Source: Poa pratensis (Eukaryota > Streptophyta > Magnoliopsida > Poales > Poaceae). From it: a stretch of 64,000 nt of DNA. Both the position numbers and the translations under genes were made by a program. Within the stretch, counting starts at the first letter, position 1; every line of letters begins with the position of its first letter. The notes under the pieces were generated by a model. The model saw only the letters and a list, made by a program, of their open reading frames with translations, was not told the DNA's origin and made no database searches. Of the stretch, positions 11,379-23,200 are shown piece after piece. Location: contig CAMZMU010000055.1 in NCBI GenBank assembly GCA_947311845.1, positions 26,061,743-26,125,742 on the forward strand, in the 5' to 3' direction.

Positions 11379-11606
11379 TTAGGCCTTCTTGTTTGCGAAT
11401 TGGTTGGCAGGATATATAGGATAGGATTCCAATTCCAATCATACATGTGATTTCATATGTATATTGTTTGGTTCCATCGTAGCAAAAGCGAATGATTCTT
11501 ACAAAGAGGTTTGAGTTGATATTAGGTTTCATATAAATTTGTAGTATAAATGATTTCTTAAGAAAAACTTCCATGATTTAATCCTACGAATCAAACAACC
11601 ACCTTA
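11379..11606. mobile_element. Tourist-like (PIF/Harbinger) MITE
   Basis: TTA occurs at 11379-11381 and 11604-11606. The ends match as imperfect inverted repeats: left GGCCTTCTTGTTTGCGAA and, in reverse complement, right GGTGGTTGTTTGATTCG. The size (222 bp) and the TTA target fit Tourist elements. It abuts the start of the LINE fragment, so one of the two may have inserted at the edge of the other. Confidence 0.5.
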
Positions 11607-13080
11607 CGACTTCATCGTCGATGCCTTAGATGCAGTTCTCTGTGCGGCCAGGGAGGCTGCACATATCCGTGGTCTTGTGTCCCATCTTGTTCCAGGTGGG
11701 ATCACACACCTGCAGTACGCACGTGACACCGTGCTCATATTTGAGCGAGACGACTTGGGAGTCGCACACATCAAATTCCTACTACTTTGTTTTGAGAGCA
11801 TGTCCAGCCTCCGGATTAACTTCCATAAGAGTGAGCTGATAGTTTTGGGGACTACACCTAAGGAACAGACCCGCATTGCGCAGATGCTAAACAAATAAGG
11901 TAGGATCTTTTCCGATCACCTGCCTTGATCTCCCCATCGGAGACCGCGCCCCGACGGCGGCGGATTGGGATCCGTTGACTACAAGGGTGGGCAAACGCTC
12001 TGACCCTTGGGCGGGCAAGCTGATGTCCTCTGCGGCTAGGCTGACGCTCACCAATGCATATCTTTCCAACATGTCGTTACATGCCATGAGTGTGTGTATG
12101 CTGGGAGATGGAGTGCACAAGGTGCTGGATAGACATAGATTCAGGTTCTATTGGGAAGCAAAAGGGCCAAAGAGGAAATATCATATGGTCCGTTGGGCTG
12201 CGGTTTGCAAGCCAAAAAGTCTTGGGGAACTTGGGATAATGAACTCAAAGTTGATGAATATTTGCCTCATGGTCAAATGGGTTTGGAAAATCCTCACGAG
12301 GAGAGGGGTCTTTGGGTAGACATCCTGAGGGCGAAGTATCTACAAAAGAAGGACATTCTTGGAGACTCCCATCGTCCAGGTTCCCAATTCTGGAATGCCC
12401 TCCAGAAGTATAAGAATGTGTTCTGCCTGGGAGCTAGGCACAAGATTGGTAATGGGACGTCGACCCGACTCTGGCTTGATTGGTGGCAAGGGAGTGGCCC
12501 ACTCAAAGACAGATTCCCATCCATTTTCATGATTACTGCGAAACCGGAGGCCTCCGTTGCCTGGACGCTCCGAGAGGGCACGTGGGAGATTCCCCTGAGA
12601 CGTGCCCTTGGTCCACACGACCGCATTGAGTGGAACAATCTGAGCAGGTGCATAGAGGGCGTTCAGCTCTCTCCTGATTTCGATCAATTTACATGGACCC
12701 TAGAACCGTCGGGGCTGTTCTCAGTGAAGTCACTTTATCTCAAACTGTGCCAGGGAACCGCTTTGCCCCACTTTGATGTCATATGACAGATTCGGGTTCC
12801 TCTGAAGATCAGGATATTCCACTGGCAGCTGACCCGCAAGCGCCTCCCCTCGAGGGACAACATCTATAAACGCAAGATGCCTTCTAATGGATGTTGTGCG
12901 CTTTGCGGAGATCCAGAAGACACATACCACATTTTCTTTCATTGTGTCCTTGCCCGTTTTATGTGGAGCGCAATTAGGGAACTGTTCTCCTGCTCCTGGA
13001 ACCCCTCTTGTCATGCGGAAGTGCATAGGACGATCAGTCGCTTTAAAGCTCAACCCAATAGAGTGATCTGGACGTGCGCG
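11607..13080 (+). pseudogene. 5'-truncated LINE reverse transcriptase fragment (left part)
   Basis: Translated pieces match the C-terminal half of plant L1-type ORF2. There is an RT active-site region in which the usual YADDT reads YARDT (near 11720), then FHKSELIVLG. After a frameshift come the 'WAAVCKPKSLGELGIMNSKL' segment and a zinc-knuckle (zf-RVT) region, CCALCGDPEDTYHIFFHC (12890-12950). Frameshifts and stops (for example at 11896 and 12784) make it inactive. It is cut at 13080 by the CACTA element and resumes at 24479 in the same reading frame. Confidence 0.85.
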
Positions 13081-13095
13081 CACTAGTAGAAAAAC

Positions 13096-13345
13096 CATCT
13101 TTGGTCCAGGGCCGCCCCAGCCATTAGCCCCGGTTCAGGTAAAAACCGGGACCAGTGCCTGGCACTGGTCCCGGTTCGAGTTGCCACGGCCCCGTGGACC
13201 ATTGGTCCCGGTTCGGTTGGGGGTATTGGTCCCGGTTCTTGGCACGAACCGGGACCAAAGCTCCAGAGCCAGACACGTGGCGTGCGGCGGAGCTTTGGTC
13301 CCGGTTCGTGCCAAGAACCGGGACCAATACCCCTCCCTGCCTATA
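13096..13345. repeat. CACTA 5' subterminal repeat array
   Basis: Alternating copies of GGTCCCGGTT and its complement AACCGGGACC are arranged as short palindromes. They include a stem formed by the 'ttggcacgaaccgggacc' region near 13238-13258 and its reverse near 13293-13325. In En/Spm elements such subterminal motifs bind the element's second protein. A TATA-like 'ctataaataa' at 13341-13350 suggests the transposase promoter lies directly after the array. Confidence 0.85.
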
Positions 13346-13629
13346 AATAACCCCCACCCCCCTTCTCTCCTCTAATTTTTTTCTCTTGGATTGGTGGGAA
13401 GTGGGTGCTATTTTTTTTTCCTTTGCCACGCACAAGATGTGTTCGATGAAATGCCCGACCCACACTTAAGTTCACACAAAATGATATCCTCGGCCGAGGT
13501 TAGCAACTTTATCCTTTTCGTCTGTAATTGATACAGAAATATTGCACGTGTCGATGTACGGTGGTCATTTCACTATTCAAGATGTTATTGTAATGGTATT
13601 TGATAAACTTAATTATATATATGATGCAG

Positions 13630-16600
13630 ATGGATGCACGGATGCGATGGATGTACGGCGAACGACGCAGTTCCGAGTTTATTGCAGGCCTGCATAAATT
13701 TCTCGATGTGGCTGAGGCAAACAAAGTGAATAATTTTATGCCTTGTCCATGTGAGAAGTGTCGGAACGTCAGGGAGTACTCTGACCCGAGAACCATTCAA
13801 GACCACGTGATTCGGAAAGGTTTCATGCCCAGCTATAATTGTTGGACCAAGCACGGAGAAAGAGGGGTTACGATGGAAGACAATGAAGAAGAGGAGGATG
13901 ATGACAACTATCCTATGTTCCCTGAGGAATGCGGTGATACTGTTATGGAAGACGTTGAAGAAGAAAGAGGTGAACATCGGGCATCAGATGAGCCCGCTGA
14001 TGGTCTTGGTGGGGTCATTTCTGATGCAAAGCGAGAATGCGATACAGAAAAGGAGAAGCTAAAGTTGGAGGCCATGCTTGAGGATCACAAAAAGTTGCTG
14101 TACCCAAACTGCGAAGATGGCAGCACAAAGCTCGGTACCACACTGGAACTGCTGAAATGGAAGGCAGAGACTGGTTGTTCTGACAAGGGATTTGAGAAGT
14201 TACTGAAAATAATGAAGCCGAAGCTTCCAAAGGATAACGAATTGCCCGAGACTACATACGAAGCAAAGAAGGCTATCTGCCCTCTAGGATTAGATGTGCA
14301 GAAGATACATGCATGCATTAATGACTGCATCCTGTACCGCGGTGAGTACGAGAACATGGATAAATGCCCGGTATGCAATGCACTGCGGTACAAGATAAGA
14401 CAAGATGACCCTGGTGATGTTGAGGGCGATGACGAGCCCCCCCGGAAGAGGGTTCCTGCTAAGGTGATGTGGTATGCTCCTATAATACCACGGTTGAAAC
14501 GTCTGTTCAGAAACAAAGAGCATGCCAGGTTGTTGCGATGGCACAAAGAAGAGCGTAAGAAAGACGGGAAGTTGAGACACCCCGCCGATGGGTCCCAGTG
14601 GAGAAAAATCGACAGAGAGTTCCCGACATTTTCAGATGACGCAAGGAACTTAAGATTTGGTCTAAGTACAGATGGCTTTAATCCTTTTGGGGAGCAGAGC
14701 TCCAGTCATAGCACTTGGCCCGTGACTCTAACCTTCCTCCTTGGTTGTGCATGAAGCGGAAGTTCATTATGATGCCAGTGCTCATCCAAGGCCCGAAGCA
14801 ACCCGGCAACGACATTGATGTGTACCTAAGGCCATTAGTTGATGAACTTTTGCAGTTGTGGTCCGAACCAGGTGTACGTGTGTGGGATGAGCACAAACAA
14901 CAGGAATTTGACCTACGAGCGTTGCTGTTCGTAACCATCAATGATTGGCCTGCTCTTAGTAACATTTCAGGACAGTCAAACAAGGGATACAATGCATGCA
15001 CGCACTGTTTAGATAAGACTGAAAGTATACATTTGGGAAACAAGAATGTGTACCTGGGGCATCGTCGATTTCTTCCGAACAGTCATGCCGTAAGAAAGCC
15101 CGGCAAGCATTTCAACGGTGAGGCAGATCGCCGGAAGAAGCCTAACCTCCCTGATGGTGATGTTATATATGACATGGTCAAGGATTTAGAAGTAATCTTT
15201 GGAAAGGGTCCTGGCAGTCTATCTGTTCCGAATGACGCTGACAACCACGTACCCATATGGAAGAAGTGCTCTATATTCTGGGAGCTACCCTATTGGAAAG
15301 TCCTAGAGGTCCGGTCTTCAATCGACGTGATGCACGTGACGAAGAATCTTTGCGTGAACCTGCTAGGCTTCCTGGGCGTGTATGGGAAGACAAAAGATAC
15401 ACCGGAAGCACGGGCAGACCAGCAACGTATGAAAGACCCATACAACAAGCAGACGGATAAAGGGCGTCAATACTTAAGCAGCTACGCTCTTACCAAAGCA
15501 GAGAAGGAAATCTTTTTTGAATGCCTGAGCAGTATCAAGGTCCCGGCTGGCTTCTCGTCAAATATAAAGGGAATAATAAATATGGCAGAGAAAAAATTCC
15601 AGAACCTGAAGTCTCATGATTGCCACGTGATTATGACGCAGTTGCTTCCGGTTGCATTGAGGGGGCTTCTACCGGAAAATGTTCGAGTACCCATTGTGAA
15701 GCTATGTGCATTCCTCAATGCAATATCTCAGAAGGTCATCGATCCAGTAACTCTACCAAGTTTACAGAAGGCTGTGGTCCAATGTCTTGTCAGCTTCGAG
15801 TTGGTGTTCCCCCCATCATTCTTCAATATTATGACGCATCTCCTGGTTCACCTAGTCGACGAGATTGCCATTCTCGGTCCTGTATTTCTACACAATATGT
15901 TCCCCTTCGAGAGGTTCATGGGAGTCTTGAAGAAATATGTTCATAACCGTGCTAGGCCAGAAGGAAGCATCTCAAGGGGCTATGGAACAGAAGAGGTCAT
16001 TGAGTTCTGTGTTGACTTTATTCCTGACCTTAAGCCGATTGGTGTTCCTGAATCGCGGCATGAGGGGAGACTGAGTGGAAAAGGCACGCTAGGAAAGAAA
16101 GCACTGATATGTAGGGACGGGCATTCTTTAACTCAAGCACACTACACAGTTCTACAAAGTTCCACCTTCGTGGCTCCGTATATCGAGGAACACAAGAATT
16201 ATGTACGCTCCAAGAACCCGGGGAAGGATGACTCCTGGATTAAAGAAAAACACATGGAGACCTTCGGCAGTTGGTTGCGATTACAGCTCATGAATGACAC
16301 CACTGTCGGAGATCAGCTCTACTTGTTGGCCGCGTCACCATCTTCGACTGTATTGAATTTCCAAGGGTACGAGATAAATGGGAATACATTTTACACGATC
16401 GCCCAAGATAAAAAGAGCACCAACCAGAACAGTGGTGTCCGCTTTGATGCAACAAACGACGATGGGCAAAAGGACACATACTATGGTCGCATAGAGGAGA
16501 TATGGGAACTTGACTATGGACCTACTTTTAAGGTCCCTTTGTTTCGGTGCAGTTGGGTCAACATGAATGGAGAAGGGATAAAGGTAGACCAGCTGTACGG

Positions 16601-16928
16601 GATGACAACAGTGGATCTCAAGAATCTTGGTTGTTACAAGAACGAACCATTCGTCCTAGCCAATGATGTGGCTCAGGTTTTCTATGTGAAGGACATGTCC
16701 TCCAGACCGAAAAAAAGAAAAAACAAGCAAACGAATACATCAGACGATGAGCCAAAGCGTCACGTAGTTCTTTCAGGGAAAAGAAACATCGTGGGAGTCG
16801 AGGACAAGACAGACATGTCAGCAGATTATGATAAGTTTGATGAAATTCCGCCCTTCACAGTGAGAACTGACCCAAGCATCCCGTTAAATAATGAAGATGC
16901 TCCATGGTTACGGCTGAAGCGATCATAG
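13630..16928 (+). pseudogene. TNP2-type CACTA transposase with one frameshift
   Basis: It encodes the DDE-family transposase that cuts CACTA ends. The start is ATG at 13630, directly after an acceptor-like GATGCAG; the upstream exon is probably non-coding. The N-terminal part has the transposase-associated domain (MYGERRSSEFIAGLHKFLD, CPCEKCRN, FMPSYNCWTKHGE). Next come CPVCNALRYK and the TNP2 core with LSTDGFNPFGEQSS, then in a second frame PPWLCMKRKFIMM, ACTHCLDKTE, IDVMHVTKNLCVNLLGFLG and the C-terminal FPFERFMGVLKKYVHNR. The first frame runs off at 14754 while the second is open from before 14715 to the stop at 16926-16928. The crossing is near 14730, where family members read TLT-IFNLPPWL, so a few bases appear lost. 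No other lesion was seen. Confidence 0.9.
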
Positions 16929-17070
16929 GCCAGGGACATACGCGAAGAAGGGTTCATGGCTTTTATGTAAATCAATGTAATGTATTAGCACCGTAGGGCT
17001 GTATGACGGGAATCCGAATGCTTTGTATACTGCAAATCATCGCGTGGTCGTGAGCAGCAAATCGACCTTC

Positions 17071-17167
17071 GATCCACAGCGGCAAGACGTCTCTGATGAT
17101 CTACGACCGTCCCAAAAAGTGTTGGGAATGTCGCAGATCATCAGAGCGCCTTGCCGCTGCTTGGATC
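17071..17167. repeat. Inverted repeat (31-32 bp arms) after the transposase gene
   Basis: Arm 17071-17101 (gatccacagcggcaag...gatgatc) is complementary to 17136-17167 (gatcatcagagc...ttggatc) with a few mismatches, around a loop of 34 bases. It lies about 140 bp after the transposase stop and directly before a larger foldback. Confidence 0.75.
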
Positions 17168-17186
17168 GGACCGAGGGGCATGGCTA

Positions 17187-17535
17187 CCACTTCCACCACC
17201 ACCACCACTCCCACCTCCTCGGCAATTCATCATTGCGTCACCCTAATCCAGTGGCTGGATTCAACCTACCTGAGGGCTTGTGTTTCCAACAGCGTCGTTG
17301 TGTTGTCATTGTTCACCGTCCTACAGGAGGTGGCTCCAATGGCTGGCCGGTGAACAAGGACGAACACAATAATGCCAGGGAACATGCCAGCAGGTAGGCT
17401 AAATCCAGCCATTGGATTCGGTGGCGAAGGTAGACGCTCGTTGTGTGCCGTTCGCTGCAGGGACGCCGCTATTTATAGGCGATTAGAAAGTGTACCTGTG
17501 GATGAGGTGGGAGTGGTGGTGGTGGTGGGAGTGCT
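17187..17535. repeat. Large imperfect foldback inside CACTA
   Basis: Complementary blocks occur in mirrored order. 'caccaccaccactcccacctc' (about 17192-17216) pairs with 'gaggtgggagtggtggtggtg' (about 17505-17528). 'ccagtggctggatt..acctacctg' (about 17250-17275) pairs with 'caggtagg..aatccagccattgg' (about 17390-17416). 'ttgttcaccgtcct' pairs with 'ccggtgaacaagga' close to the centre near 17335. Pairing is interrupted by unpaired stretches. It could fold into a long hairpin RNA if transcribed. Confidence 0.65.
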
Positions 17536-17537
17536 GA

Positions 17538-17860
17538 TCCAACAGCTCACAAGCCCTCAAAAGAAACACACCCCTGATCCAACGGCTCACAAGCGCTCGA
17601 AAGAAACACACGATCCGTGTGATTCTTTAGTCCCGGTTGGTGTTACCAACCGGGACTAGTTCTAAAAATCCAACAGCTCACAAGCGCTCAAAAGAAACAC
17701 ACCCCTGATCCAACGGCTCACAAGCGCTCGAAAGAAACACACGATCCGTGTGCTTCTTCCTTATTGGTGGGAATCCCTTTAGTCCCGGTTGGTAAAATTG
17801 CGCGGGAACAAATAAGCCCCTTTAGTCCCGGTTGGTGGCTCGAACGGGGACTAAAGGTCT
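17538..17860. repeat. Duplicated 80-bp block and internal subterminal-type palindromes
   Basis: A block beginning 'gatccaacagctcacaag' occurs at about 17538-17617 and again at about 17670-17750. Around it are palindromes of the form 'TTTAGTCCCGGTTGG' / 'CCAACCGGGACTA' (near 17627-17660, 17779 and 17820-17855). This resembles the terminal arrays of CACTA elements but lies mid-element, which suggests a fused or nested ancestor. Confidence 0.65.
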
Positions 17861-17934
17861 CACTATATATATGTAGTCATGGCCTCCATTGGCATAGCAC
17901 ATCTAAACTCATATCTGCAACCTCATCACTCTCC

Positions 17935-18290
17935 CATGGCTTCCACCGTACCCACTCTAACCTACTCGGAGGCGGAGGCGCTTTCCGCCTCGAACTACCC
18001 CTGCCCCCCGGCTACGACGTCCCCGCCGGCTGGAGGCTGAGCACCGGAGGCGTGCCGGTCCCTCCTATCCCTCAAGGTTTGGCACGTCGGGCGGCCATCA
18101 CGAACCACTACTACCTCGAGCTCACTCCGGAGCAGCGGATGGATCCCCGCTGGCATCCCGACTACCGCCCGACTTGGGACGCCTTCTTCATCAATCGGCG
18201 TGAGAGGGCGCTCGCCAGGTACGAGGAGGATGGCCCGCCTCCTTCGAACTTCAACGAGGCCGGCCATGGGATTTTACAACACCAAAAATA
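17935..18290 (+). pseudogene. Broken ORF of unknown function inside CACTA
   Basis: From ATG at 17935 a short frame (MASTVPTLTYSEAEAL) stops within 100 bases. A second frame, open from about 17960 to 18290, continues LELPLPPGYDVPAGWRLST, then LTPEQRMDPRWHPDYRPTWD and RRERALARYEEDGPPP. A single-base shift near 17970 would join them. Codon third positions are GC-rich, unlike the AT-rich sequence that follows at 18290, where it is cut off. I do not recognise the family with certainty; such fragments recur in Triticeae transposons. No function is inferred. Confidence 0.5.
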
Positions 18291-18677
18291 GAATTAACTG
18301 AATTAATAATTATTATTACTTAATCATAAATCTTACTTAATCATTTTTGATCGATTTATACATATTATTAGTCGAGTTTGGATTTTGGATTATTTATACA
18401 AATTCAAACACTTTTCATGTTGAAAGTTTTGTCAATTCAAAATATGCAATAAAGTTAATGCATTTTTAATTGAAAATGGCAAAATGGTTAATAGTTTGTA
18501 TAGTTAGAATAATTATTTTAGAAAACAGAAAATGGTTTTGGATTATTTATTCAAATTTAAAAACTTTTCATGTTGAAAGTCTTTTCAGATTCAAAACCAT
18601 TTGAAATTCATATCCAAACACCTAAATAAGAAAAAAAAAGGCGGGAGCAAAATTTCAGAACTGAAAAGTTTGAAAAA
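18291..18677. other. AT-rich segment within CACTA
   Basis: This is strongly AT-rich with two diverged copies of a block around 'ggattatttatacaaattcaaacacttttcatgttgaaag' (near 18388 and 18540). No gene was seen. Confidence 0.5.
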
Positions 18678-18840
18678 GGACTCTTTGGTCCCGGTTTCTA
18701 GCAAGAACCGGGACCAATGAGTCCATAGACGCGCGCCGCGACCTGGCATTAATTACCCACTCTTTGGTCCCGGTTGCTGGCAAGAACCGGGACCAAAGAG
18801 GCATTGGTCCCGGTTCTTGCCAGCAACCGGGACCAATGAC
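18678..18840. repeat. Second internal array of GGTCCCGGTT palindromes
   Basis: At least six alternating GGTCCCGGTT / AACCGGGACC units lie here, with the same theme as the element's own ends. They sit upstream of the second CACTA gene and may act as binding sites for the element's regulatory protein, as subterminal repeats do in En/Spm. Confidence 0.75.
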
Positions 18841-18889
18841 CCCCTGCTACTTAACTGTTGCCCTTCTCCTTCCCCGATTCATTCGCAGA

Positions 18890-19370
18890 AACGCCCAAGG
18901 ACCGGAGAAGAAGGAGGAGCCCGTGCCGCCGCGCCCGCACGCCGTCAGGCTTCCCAACCTCGCCCTTGACGCCGGTGCCCTCGACGCCCGCGCCGCCGCG
19001 CCCGCACGCCGGCCGCCCGTGCTGAGAAGAAGGAGAGGAGCGCGCCCGCACGCCGGCCGCCCGTGCTCGCCGTCGACGCTCGGGCCATCCTCGGGCCATC
19101 CCCGGCCGCCCGTGCTCGCCGTCGACGCTCGGGCCATCCCCGGCCGCCGCGCCCTTTCCGCCGGCTACACCACCCGAGGTGAGCCCTCCGCCGGCCATCC
19201 CCGGCCGCGGCGCCGCCGTTGCTCGTCGCCGCGATGCACCGTTTCGTTTAGGCCAAGCCGCTGACGGGTGGGCCCCACCCGTCAGCGTTTTAATAATTTC
19301 TACGCACGGAAAAAAAAATGGCCGAGCCCATTGGGCTGGAACCCCTCGCGGCCTTTTTTTTTCCTGACTC
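18890..19370. repeat. GC-rich direct repeats upstream of the second CACTA gene
   Basis: Blocks such as 'gcccgcacgccggccgcccgtgct' and 'gccgtcgacgctcgggccatcc' are repeated two to four times. ORFs here are side effects of GC-rich composition. It may be the 5' leader of the downstream gene, whose coding start is at 20273. The 19370-20030 stretch after it is AT-rich and featureless. Confidence 0.6.
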
Positions 19371-20034
19371 GAATTAAGAAATGAACAGAAATATTTTATT
19401 CTGTGTGTATGTTAGAAATTAAGTAACTCGAGATCTATAAGTCCAAAATTGATGAATCAAAATTCTTTGGAAAGATAATAAAAATGTTTGTCCAACCACA
19501 CTGGTCCCATATTATTTAGATTAATAATAAAAGAATGGTATTTAAATTACTACAGAGGGTTTAAATCACCAAATTGTTTGTTTCTGATGCTCTGTTAGCT
19601 CAAATAATGTGAATCCAATTTTGTTAGCTTAGTATTGTGATAAATTAGCATCCCTAATTTTTGTGGAATTAATTGAGCAACAAAAATAATTTGGCATTCA
19701 ATTAACATTTGTAGACCCTTCTGTACTACAACATTTTTAGCTGTCAAATGGTTAATCTAAATGAGTTGAATCCAATTGCGTTAGATCAGAAATATTCAGT
19801 ACTTGCTATCCCTCAAAGGATTTAATTTTATGATTAACAGAACTTGTGCAGTAGCCAAAACTTGATTAATAAGCTTCTGGACTAAAACATTTATGTAGGG
19901 AGTTTAGTAACTCAAAATGGCCCAAACTCAATTGTGTTGTCTTTGGGCTCCATTTAACAGGATCTCCATGTTTAGGAATTGTTAGTACTGTGTTAGGAAA
20001 AAAATTGTGTTAGATATGCAAAGATGCAAATTTA

Positions 20035-20195
20035 ACGAGTTTACGGGTTTACGATACGAGTTACGAGTTTACGGGTTTACGATACGAGTTTACGGGTTTA
20101 CGATACGAGTTTACGAGTTTACGGGTTTACGATACGAGTTTACGGGTTTACGATACGAGTTTACGGGTTTACGATACGAGTTTACGGGTTTATGA
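20035..20195. repeat. 21-bp minisatellite
   Basis: The unit GGGTTTACGATACGAGTTTAC is repeated about six to seven times with shortened variants. Because 21 is a multiple of three, all units stay in one frame and create a spurious ORF (GLRYEFT repeated). It precedes a probable intron ending with TTTGCAG just before ATG 20273. Confidence 0.9.
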
Positions 20196-20272
20196 TATTG
20201 TAGATGTATCTTGACATATGGAACAAGTTACCCAACTAAAGTTTTGTGCATTGTTCTTAATTTGCAGAAACT

Positions 20273-23200
20273 ATGGAACGAGACGAAGATCAGGAAAATA
20301 TCCTCCAGGATATAATCCGCGGGCCGGAAGATATTGTCGATGTCACCACGGAGTTTTTGAACAACTCCGGTGAGGGAGATGAGTCTCTCAACCGAAGAGA
20401 CGGCTCCGGTGAGGTAGAACCCGACGGCCGGGGTGAGGGAGAAGTCAGCGAGGGAGAAGCCGACGAGGGAGAAGCCGAAGGCTCCGGTGGAACATTAAAT
20501 GTTGCAAACTCCGGCGAGGTGCATATACATATATTAATGAAGCCGAAGATTGTATTAATTAAGCTCTGATGTCTATATACATATATTAACGCTCTTTCTT
20601 CTTTTAGCCCTCCGGATCGAGCAAATCTTCTGTAAGGACAAAACGAGGCCCAGCCAAAAAGTTGGGCGACCAAGAAAGGTACACGATCGAAAGAGTCGCT
20701 GAAGACGGCACACCGACTGCTCCCCCTGGTGTTAAAAATAAAATGGTAAAGCAATGCGGAGTTCTTGTTAGGGACTTCATCCCGATCACCGTTCGAGAAT
20801 GGCATCGGCCAAAGAGAAAGGACAGCTATATGTCAGCGATGAGGGCAAAGAAAGACTTTGGAGAAAGCTCATGGTTAATTTCACCCTGCCGGCGCCAGAG
20901 GTGGATTCAGATGAGGAGGATCCAGATGAGGCAGAAAAGATTGCCCGGAAAATCATGGAGCAAAAAGTCAAGGACTGGGCACTTAAGAAGATGGCCGAGC
21001 TATTCAAGAACTGGAAGAAAAGATTGAACAAACTGTTTGTCAAGAAAAATAAGACTCCAGACTTCGATAAAGGGTATGAGAAGATAAAGGACTACTGGGA
21101 AGAATTTGTGGCGTACAAGAAATCAGAGGAAGCTCTGGAAAAGTCTGCAAAAAATGCGGCAAATGCTGCTCTAAAGATGTACCACCATACTATGGGGCCT
21201 GGTGGCTACGCTGGTAGCATGCCTAAGTGGGAGAAACTTGAGGCGGACCTGCTGGCTAATGGGATCACTCCAGAGCCACTCAAGTGGATCGAACGGGCAA
21301 GAAATTGGTTTTACGGGCATGGGGGCACGTTGGACGCAGAAGGGAAGTGCATATATAACAGAAGACACAAAGATAATCCCCTACTACCCATCCAAGAAAT
21401 TAGAAATGCAGTAAAGGATGTTGAAGAGGGACGGTTCATTCCCGATAGAGAGGATGACGAGCTCACACGCGCCCTTGGGAATAAGGAACACGACGGACGG
21501 TTACGAGGCGTACCTGGCTCCAAGCCCAAGACAATTGCGATTCCCGAGCACAGGAAGAAATTTCCTGATAGAAGCCATCAGAGGAGAAAGGAAAGGGAGG
21601 CAATGGAAGCACGCGCTGCTGCAGACCGGCTGCGTAATATAGAAGAAGAATTAAAGCTGCAGAAGGAACAAATTGCCGTGCTTAGCCAGCAAGGTACTAG
21701 CGGCCAATCTCAACGGCACATGGTAGAAGCTGCATGCGATGGTACCGGTGGCCCATCGAATCGGAAAAGCAGCGTGGCTTCCACGGAGCTCCAGGATGGT
21801 AATGATGATGCAGTGGCTCCACTTCGTCGCTACCCAGTGGATGATATCACGGAGAGCACACCTTGTGAGATGCATGTGAAAGTTTTTAACTTAACCGTGA
21901 AGGTGGCGGTCGGCTATGTCGTACCAATTGGACCTAATCCAACTTACCATTTCTCTCCGGTTCCAAATGGCTACGCTGTTGTCGCGGTGGATGAAGTGAT
22001 GAAAGATTATGAGGAGCTGAAGCTGCAACACCCTGCAGGTGAAGATGGGGAGGTGCTTGAACTTGGAGAAGCCAAGAAAGCGACCATTCTATGGCCAAAG
22101 GAATTCATCGTGCTTCCGAACTGGCAGCCAAGGCCATCGACTCCTCACCAGTCTCCAGCGCAACAGTCCTCTTCACCGCCTCAGCATTCTCCAGCGCAAC
22201 AGTCCTCTTCACCGCCTCACCAGTCTCCAGCGCAGCCGTCTCCGCCGCCGCGTCAGCCGTTTCCGCCCACCGCTCGTACTATGAGGGGTAAGCGATCACC
22301 GAAACGTAAAAGGTCGCCCCTCCCAACAGTACCTCATAAGAATCTTCCCATTAGACCTTATGACAGGACTGTAGCGGAAAACGCCGCGGAGGTGGCTGCC
22401 TACAATAAGGCTTTTTTTGCACCAAAAAAGCCCGAGCAGAAGCCGGTATACGATGAAAAATCCAAAAAGTGGAGAAAGTCCTTCCTTGAGCAGCCATCCC
22501 AGATATCGATGAATCTGCCATCTGACTATGGTCGTGAACTTACTAAGCTAGCACGTGCCCAGTCTGAGCAGAACAAGGGAAGAAGTGCAAAAAGCGGGAA
22601 ACAAATTGCCCAGCTCGGACAGCAGAAAAATCAATCGGTCCCCCCGCTCATAGTGTGTTCCGATGTCGACAAGGACTTCAGAGTCGCTATGGATAAGGAC
22701 CTGGAATTATTGGACCCCAGAGCCATAGCTGCTGCTAAAGAACTTGGTGTCACTGTATCGCAGGCCAAGGAACAGGCTACCGCCTTGGGTATGAGCCTTG
22801 GTCAACTTTTAGGCTATGAATATGCGCCAATGTTAGAGATGGCACGGAAATATGTCCAAGGGGAGCCTATGGTCAGTAATGAGGAGCTGACGGGTCTATC
22901 AACACATATGCGAAATCTGCATACCTGGTACCTGGTGCACACATCAAAGAAGGACGCGAAAGAGTGGTTTCCGCTGGACGTTAGAGTGGAGCATTTCTTC
23001 AAACGTTACATTATACAGGTTCAACTGACTGAACTGTTCCAGTTATTCCAAAAGCGCGCCCTCGACAAATCTATCCTCTCTTGCTATTGTCTGTAAGTGA
23101 TTTATTTTCGTAATTAAGTCTCTAGCTCAGCTCGTTCATTGCCTGTATTATATTATCCTGACTATATATATATCCTTTTGTACGCTATTATGCAGAATGA

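Noticed and set aside
13096..13345. Regular palindromes as a CRISPR array
   Set aside because: Units are not evenly spaced with unique spacers; they are CACTA subterminal repeats in a plant genome.
20007..20195. ORF with GLRYEFT repeats as a possible repeat protein
   Set aside because: It is a direct translation of a 21-bp minisatellite inside the CACTA element; no flanking coding signal.
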